57,778 nucleotides of DNA from Bernardetia sp. (lineage in GTDB: Bacteria; Bacteroidota; Bacteroidia; Cytophagales; Bernardetiaceae), in contig NZ_JAHDIG010000026.1 of NCBI RefSeq assembly GCF_020630935.1, positions 1-57,778 of the forward strand. Direction: 5' to 3'. The translations under genes were made by a program, and so were the position numbers. A model generated the notes under the pieces. That model was not told the origin of the DNA, made no database searches, and saw only the letters and a program-made list of their open reading frames with translations. Position 1 is the stretch's first letter, and each line of letters begins with the position of its first letter. This document shows positions 53,145-57,778 of this stretch, piece after piece.

Positions 53145-53207
53145 TTTTACCGAAATATTTCTCAAATTTATCGAAATTTTTTCTGTATTCGTCGAAACAA
53201 ATCAACT
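53145..53207 (-). promoter_or_regulatory. Three direct repeats at 21-bp spacing upstream of gldK
   Basis: CGAAA cores at 53151, 53172 and 53193, exactly 21 bases apart; the first two repeats share TTTAyCGAAAT and the third is more diverged (TCGTCGAAAC). A spacing of two helical turns is typical of cooperative activator sites. It lies about 100-160 bases upstream of the -33 element. Confidence 0.5.
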
Positions 53208-53342
53208 TTTTTTTAGCAATATAGCAAAAAAGTGAATTATAATGAAAAAGTTAAATAATTCAATAGATTATTTGGTGGAAATTTATCTTTTGCCTAGAAC
53301 AAATAAAAAGCCAATCTACTATACAGTTATTTAATTCTATAC

Positions 53343-54332
53343 TTAGAAACGGAAACGAGGTGTACGAATAGTAGGTAAAACTTTAGGTTTAGGAGCAGGA
53401 AGGCGATAGCCTATCGAAATTTCGTGTGAAGTAGGTTGCTTAACATCTTTTCCACTCGTTACTAAGTCTAAAGAGTACGTAATACGAAGGTCTCGGTTTT
53501 CTAACATATTAACTCCCAAAATCAATATCCCTGCATCAAGAGCATTAGACGCCCTAGCTGATATACCACCAAAATACGTCTCGTCATAACTTAATAATAC
53601 ACTACCTTCATAAGATATTGCTCCAGAGGTAAGTTTCAAAATGGCTGAAGGCTGTAGCATAAGTGTAGGAGAAATATCAAAATTGCCTCCACCCATCAAA
53701 TAAAAATGAGGCTTCAAAGAGGTAATATCTATACCTGTACTATAATCAAATTTAGATTGTAATAAGTGGTTTGTACTGATTCCTACATAATATCCTTTCA
53801 AAGACTGATAATATAGACCTACTGCTAAATCGGGTTGAAACTGGTTTTCTACACCTGTACTTGGTATTCTTGGGTCATTTTCTTCATTCGGACGATACTG
53901 CCCAAAGTCTATTCTCTGATTGTACATCCCTCCACGCAAACCAAATGAAATACGGTCTTTGTTTTTCAGATTGAAATGATACGCATAAGAAATCTGAACT
54001 TCTGTACTGGATAAAGGACCTACTCTGTCGTTGGCAAAATGAATTCCTATACCACTATTTATTCTATTGAGAGGCATACTTAAAAAGCCCACTTGCGAGC
54101 TAGGCGCACCACCATCATCAAAAGTAGGAGAGTAGTTTATCCATTGGCTTCTGTGAAAAACTCCCATGGTTGTGTAGTTTGCATCGCTGCCTGCCGTAGC
54201 AGGATTGAAATACAAGCTATTGAACATATACTGACTAAACTGTGCGTCTTGTTGAGCTACTGTATAAGTACTGATAAAAAGAAGAGAGCAGAAGCAACTT
54301 AGTTTAAAAAATGAGAGAAAATATTTTTTCAT
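53343..54332 (-). CDS. PorP/SprF-family type IX secretion outer-membrane protein
   Basis: 329 residues from ATG 54332; the frame extends upstream to 54410 but only this start gives a signal peptide at the N-terminus (FFKLSCFCSLLFISTYTVAQ). PorP/SprF motifs: QQDAQFSQYMFNSLYFNPATAGSD at the mature start, then barrel strands (NRINSGIGIHFANDRVGPLS, ISYAYHFNLKNKDRISFGLRGG, GYYVGISTNHLLQSKFDY) and a C-terminal GYRLPAPKPK tail. Family members anchor type IX cargo, usually next to a large adhesin gene; none is seen here. Same strand as gldK, 510 bases away. Confidence 0.93.
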   Translation of the reverse strand: MKKYFLSFFKLSCFCSLLFISTYTVAQQDAQFSQYMFNSLYFNPATAGSDANYTTMGVFHRSQWINYSPTFDDGGAPSSQVGFLSMPLNRINSGIGIHFANDRVGPLSSTEVQISYAYHFNLKNKDRISFGLRGGMYNQRIDFGQYRPNEENDPRIPSTGVENQFQPDLAVGLYYQSLKGYYVGISTNHLLQSKFDYSTGIDITSLKPHFYLMGGGNFDISPTLMLQPSAILKLTSGAISYEGSVLLSYDETYFGGISARASNALDAGILILGVNMLENRDLRITYSLDLVTSGKDVKQPTSHEISIGYRLPAPKPKVLPTIRTPRFRF

Positions 54333-54600
54333 GATAAGATTGAAATTAAGAACAATTATATGTTTGAACTTATGAGCATACATGAGTTGATTAAAAACAT
54401 GGAAAATCATCTGTTCTATATGTAATGCTGCTGTATGTTAAGCTAAATAAAATAATCAGTATTCAGAAGGTTCTTTAGTAGAAATTTGTTTGGATATTTC
54501 TATATTTTGATTTCTTTTTTACTTAAAGAGCAAAGTATAAAAATATGTGCTAAGTTAGTAAACTTTTGAAAAAATAAGTCTAAAGTCCAAACAAATCCAT

Positions 54601-54649
54601 AAAAAATTCCACCCTTTAACAATTAGAATTGTGTAAAAAGTGGAATTTT
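54601..54649 (-). terminator. Terminator after the PspC-domain gene
   Basis: An outer stem AAAATTCCAC/GTGGAATTTT (54603-54612 with 54640-54649) and inner CAATT/AATTG (54620-54624 with 54627-54631), then Ts on the minus strand (A-run 54601-54606). Confidence 0.82.
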
Positions 54650-54734
54650 GTTTTCAAACCTTAGTATAAAAGGTTTTTGTAAAATGCACATAAAAATAGT
54701 CAACTATCTTGATTCCAGATATTTCTTATCTCTA

Positions 54735-54917
54735 TTAGTATTCTCTAGGCATCACGATAGCCAAAATAATATATACTAAAACAGGTGAGCCTACTCCAAA
54801 AAATGTAAAGAGTACAAACGCTACACGAATTAGATTGCTATCCCAACCAAAAGCCTCTGCTATTCCTCCACAAACACCTGTAATAACTGAATCGTAAGTA
54901 GATTTTGTAAGTTTCAT
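54735..54917 (-). CDS. Small PspC-domain membrane protein
   Basis: 60 residues. The PspC signature is complete: YDSVITGVCGGIAEAFGWDSNLIRVAFVLFTFFGVGSPVLVYIILAIVMP, with the conserved GVCGGIAE and one long membrane helix. In enterobacteria PspC relays envelope stress with PspB; free-standing copies in Bacteroidota have no proven role. Single-gene unit with a good terminator. The short length is normal for stand-alone PspC proteins. Confidence 0.9.
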   Translation of the reverse strand: MKLTKSTYDSVITGVCGGIAEAFGWDSNLIRVAFVLFTFFGVGSPVLVYIILAIVMPREY

Positions 54918-55148
54918 AAAGAAGATAGATTATTTAATAGTGAATAGTTGATTAAAAAGATTTGAATAAACAAACCTGTATGTCGTTATAACGAGCAAGA
55001 CTATCAAGTAGTTACAAAAAATATAAATTTCTTTAAAACTTAAAAGCCTAGAGAACTTCAAAACTACAAAACAAAAACAATATTGCAAATTAGATACTCT
55101 ACATCACTAATAAAAGAGCTGACTTTTATCTCTTTATCAGAAAAATGT

Positions 55149-55156
55149 TATTTTTG
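55149..55156 (+). promoter_or_regulatory. -7-like promoter element for accC
   Basis: TATTTTTG, exact TAnnTTTG, 55 bases before ATG 55211. No clear -33 TTG. It lies inside the apparent upstream extension of the frame and argues for the later start. Confidence 0.45.
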
Positions 55157-55210
55157 CTGTATTCAAAATTTGACTATTCAGACCAAAACATAAAATTCCT
55201 TCAAATTATA

Positions 55211-56728
55211 ATGAAGATTACCAAAATCCTTATTGCCAATCGTGGTGAAATTACGCTCCGTATTATTCGTTCTTGTAAAGAAATGGGTATCAAAACAGTG
55301 GCTGTTTTTAGTGAAGCTGACCGTTTAGCTCCTCATGTACGTGCTGCTGATGAAGCTATCTGTGTAGGTACGCCTCCTTCTGCCGAATCATATCTTCGTG
55401 GAGATAGAATTATAGAAGCTGCAAAAACTACTGGCGCACAGGCAATTCACCCTGGATATGGGTTTTTGTCAGAAAATGCAGATTTTGCTCGTAAAGTAAA
55501 GGAAGCAGGACTTATTTTTATCGCTCCTTCTCCAGAAGCTATTGAAGTAATGGGAAGTAAATTGGCTGCTAAAAATGCTGTTTCTGAGTACGATATTCCA
55601 ATGGTACCAGGTATTAACCACGCTGTTACAGATATTGCAGAAGCAAAGAAAGAGGCTGCTCAAATTGGTTACCCAATTTTGGTAAAAGCAAGTGCAGGAG
55701 GTGGAGGTAAAGGAATGCGAGTAGTAGAAAAAGAAGAAGAGTTTGAAGAGCAAATGAAACGTGCTGTAAGTGAGGCACAGTCTGCTTTTGGTGATGGTTC
55801 TGTTTTTATTGAGAAATATATTGGTTCGCCTCGTCATATCGAAATTCAGATTTTGGGAGATACTCACGGCAATATTTTGTATCTTTTTGAAAGAGAGTGT
55901 TCGGTTCAGCGTCGCCATCAAAAAGTGGTAGAAGAAGCTCCTTCAGCTGTGGTAGATGAGAAAATGCGTAAAGCAATGGGAGAAGCTGCTGTAAATGTAG
56001 CCAAAGCATGTAATTATCACGGTGCAGGAACAGTAGAGTTTATTGTAGATGAAGAACTGAATTTTTATTTCTTAGAAATGAATACTCGTCTGCAAGTAGA
56101 ACATCCGATTACAGAACAAATTACAGGTGTGGATTTAGTAAAAGAACAAATCAAAATTGCAGAAGGACAGGCTATCTCTTTCAAACAAGAAGATTTAAAA
56201 ATTAATGGACATTCTATTGAGGTGCGTGTTTATGCAGAAGACCCAGCGAATAATTTTCTACCGAATGTTGGGAAAGTAGTAGAGTACGAAACGCCAAAAG
56301 GCTTGGGAGTACGTGTAGATGATGGCTTTGAGCAAGATATGGAAGTGCCTATTTTTTATGATTCTATGATTGCAAAGCTCATCACTTTTGGAAAAGATAG
56401 AGAGGAAGCAATGGATAGAATGATTAGAGCCATTGATGAATATAAAATTTCTGGTATTCAGACTACACTACCTTTCTGTAAGTTTGTGATGCAGCACGAG
56501 GCTTTCAGAAGTGGTAATTTTGATACAAAGTTTGTAGAGCGTCATTTCAAACCAGAATATTTAGCAGCAGAAACTTCAAAAGAAGAAGAAGAAATTGCTG
56601 TGGCTATTGTAAGTCAGCTTTTAGAAAGTAGTAAAAGTAAAGGCAATCTAGCTAGTGGAGACACCAACAATGGTAAAAATAATTCTAGTGGAATGAATGA
56701 TTGGAGAAAGAAAAGACCAGTTTTTTAA
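55211..56728 (+). CDS. accC: Biotin carboxylase (acyl-CoA carboxylase subunit)
   Basis: 505 residues from ATG 55211 (MKITKILIANRGEITLRIIRSCKEMG, the canonical biotin carboxylase start). It carboxylates biotin on a carrier protein using ATP and bicarbonate. ATP-grasp landmarks: VKASAGGGGKGMRVV near residue 158, FIEKYIGSPRHIEIQILGD, RRHQKVVEEAPS, VEFIVDEELNFYFLEMNTRLQVEHPITE. After the usual 450 residues comes an acidic and then glycine/serine/asparagine-rich tail ending WRKKRPVF, more like the propionyl/acyl-CoA carboxylase subunits of Bacteroidota than E. coli AccC, so the exact acyl-CoA is uncertain. The carrier and transferase genes are not in the window. Confidence 0.93.
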   Translation: MKITKILIANRGEITLRIIRSCKEMGIKTVAVFSEADRLAPHVRAADEAICVGTPPSAESYLRGDRIIEAAKTTGAQAIHPGYGFLSENADFARKVKEAGLIFIAPSPEAIEVMGSKLAAKNAVSEYDIPMVPGINHAVTDIAEAKKEAAQIGYPILVKASAGGGGKGMRVVEKEEEFEEQMKRAVSEAQSAFGDGSVFIEKYIGSPRHIEIQILGDTHGNILYLFERECSVQRRHQKVVEEAPSAVVDEKMRKAMGEAAVNVAKACNYHGAGTVEFIVDEELNFYFLEMNTRLQVEHPITEQITGVDLVKEQIKIAEGQAISFKQEDLKINGHSIEVRVYAEDPANNFLPNVGKVVEYETPKGLGVRVDDGFEQDMEVPIFYDSMIAKLITFGKDREEAMDRMIRAIDEYKISGIQTTLPFCKFVMQHEAFRSGNFDTKFVERHFKPEYLAAETSKEEEEIAVAIVSQLLESSKSKGNLASGDTNNGKNNSSGMNDWRKKRPVF

Positions 56729-56787
56729 TTACTAGATTCCTCGTTGAGAGCTACAAGTCTCAACGACAGTTACATAGTACTACTACA

Positions 56788-56827
56788 ACCGATTTGAGAT
56801 TGAAAAGTACTCAAATCGGTTTTTTTT
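56788..56827 (+). terminator. Strong terminator after accC
   Basis: A perfect 11-bp stem (56788-56798 with 56810-56820), eleven-base loop, then seven Ts. A second perfect hairpin without T-tract (56741-56749 with 56758-56766) lies just before it. Confidence 0.9.
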
Positions 56828-56977
56828 ATTGAATTTATTTAAAAAAATATTTCCAAAAAACTATCCTTTCATTTTTTCCTACGATACTACTACCAAACAA
56901 GGGCAGAAAACTGGTTTTTTGCCTCCTAATTTTTCAACAACCTAATTTTATTCATTCTAATCTAATTTCTACAAATT

Positions 56978-57751
56978 ATGAAAAAGAACATTTTATCTAT
57001 TGTTGGTAGTTTTGTCTTATCACTTTTTTGCTTTATTTCTACTTCCAATGCACAATTACAGTTTGTAAATCCTTCGGAAGTGAAGTCTTCCGATGCTAGA
57101 GGAGTGTTAGACATTGAAAATGCACCTGAACTGCTTGTTATTTTGGTCTGTGATAATTCAGCATCTATGGAAGACAATGGAAAAATTGCCGAACTCAACG
57201 ATGCTTTGGATATGTTTTATACAGGAGTTGGACAAGATGATTTACTCTCTCAAAAACTGAAAGTAGCTGTCGTAGGATTCGAATCTTCAGCGATGGTAGT
57301 TCGCCAACCTTCTTTTATTTCGGCAGGACAGTCTGCACCACAATTCAATGCTGGTGGAGGAACAAATATGACAGAAGGCTTGCAGGTAGCGAATCAAATG
57401 TTACAACAATACGGAAATGGAGTATTGAAGCCTATTGTTATTATGATTACAGACGGTGAGCCAAATGATGCTTCTTCAGCTATGAACAAGGCGTTCACAA
57501 CACAACAGTATTCATTTTTCAATGCACTTGGTGTAAGTGGGTCGGATTTTAATTTCTTAAACCAACTTACAGGAAATCAAAACGCTTCGGCACAGCTTAG
57601 AGGAACAAACTTTGGTGCTTTCTTTGGCGATGTGCAAGACGATTTGAAGATGTGCATAATGAGTAATCACCCAGCAAACCCTCATAGAATGGGAGTGAAC
57701 AATACCCCAATTCCTTTCAAACTCAACAATCGTAGAGGTTGGAAAAAATAA
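56978..57751 (+). CDS. Exported VWA-domain protein, TerY-like
   Basis: 257 residues, signal peptide (1-26, ending STSNAQ). After a short linker, a VWA domain starts at about 52 with LLVILVCDNSASMEDNGKI (a D-x-S-x-S MIDAS), then the GGGTNMTEGL loop and IVIMITDGEPND, the order and motifs seen in TerY/YegL proteins. Those relatives are cytoplasmic and linked to tellurite resistance or phage defence; this one has a clear signal peptide, so it acts outside the cytoplasm. The partner is unknown. The right edge of the window is 27 bases after the stop, so its operon context is not visible. Confidence 0.85.
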   Translation: MKKNILSIVGSFVLSLFCFISTSNAQLQFVNPSEVKSSDARGVLDIENAPELLVILVCDNSASMEDNGKIAELNDALDMFYTGVGQDDLLSQKLKVAVVGFESSAMVVRQPSFISAGQSAPQFNAGGGTNMTEGLQVANQMLQQYGNGVLKPIVIMITDGEPNDASSAMNKAFTTQQYSFFNALGVSGSDFNFLNQLTGNQNASAQLRGTNFGAFFGDVQDDLKMCIMSNHPANPHRMGVNNTPIPFKLNNRRGWKK

Positions 57752-57778
57752 TCAATTATTAATGGTACAAGGCTCGCC

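Larger units (their letters stand above)
52830..53342. other. gldK upstream region
   Basis: About 510 bases holding a good promoter (53013-53046), a perfect 10-bp inverted repeat (53108-53117 with 53135-53144) and three 21-bp direct repeats (53145-53207), each listed separately. I see no gene. Confidence 0.6.

Overview
The window comes from a low-GC (roughly one-third GC) member of the Bacteroidota, most likely a gliding Cytophagales bacterium. Support: type IX secretion/gliding genes (gldK, gldL, gldM and a PorP/SprF-family gene), TonB-dependent receptors with a carboxypeptidase-like regulatory domain, many exported lipoproteins, fused 7TMR-DISM/SpoIIE phosphatases, few Shine-Dalgarno-like sites, and promoters of the Bacteroidota type (TTG, 17-23 bases, TAnnTTTG). 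I see no rRNA, tRNA, CRISPR array, insertion sequence or prophage. It reads as ordinary chromosome made of short transcription units separated by clear hairpin terminators.

Layout. 1-7 kb (minus strand): an exported M23 peptidase, then a 7TMR-DISM/SpoIIE phosphatase, a vanillyl-alcohol-oxidase-type flavoprotein and a GNAT-fold acyltransferase resembling N-acyl amino acid/acyl-homoserine lactone synthases. These three may form a signal-making and signal-sensing unit. 7.5-12 kb (plus): an exported adenosine-deaminase-like enzyme, an ATP-grasp protein and a PLP enzyme. 12-20 kb: a TonB receptor (minus), a small GNAT, a PKD lipoprotein and a second TonB receptor. 20-31 kb: a small membrane protein, a MacB-like permease, an S9 peptidase, a polysaccharide flippase, a protein with a duplicated domain, a YfbK-like VWA lipoprotein, and an NhaC-family transporter preceded by an aromatic-rich 48-codon leader ORF. 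30-39 kb (minus): menD, truB with two membrane or lipoprotein genes, a rhodanese lipoprotein, lipA, an exported YD-like protein, a LuxC-type acyl-CoA reductase and an outer-membrane barrel protein. 40-43 kb (plus): a Wzm/Wzt-type polysaccharide ABC exporter in one unit with cysD. 43.8-46.6 kb: a second DISM phosphatase, with a GAF domain. 46.7-54.9 kb (minus): an M20 amidohydrolase, gldM, gldL, gldK, PorP/SprF and a PspC protein. 55-57.8 kb (plus): biotin carboxylase and an exported VWA protein.

The most interesting points are: (1) the aromatic-rich leader ORF before the NhaC-family transporter; (2) the acyltransferase/flavoprotein/DISM-phosphatase group, with a terminator hairpin only 18 bases before the flavoprotein start; (3) a gld locus split by terminators and lacking gldN, with a dense operator-like region upstream of gldK (a perfect inverted repeat plus three direct repeats at exact 21-bp spacing); (4) several structured intergenic elements, including a dispersed repeat seen twice, each time between convergent genes; (5) cysD without cysN inside a polysaccharide-export operon. 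In three genes a TTG 'start' lies inside the TAnnTTTG promoter element, so I moved those starts to downstream ATGs. All functional statements come from reading sequence motifs; no database search was possible.
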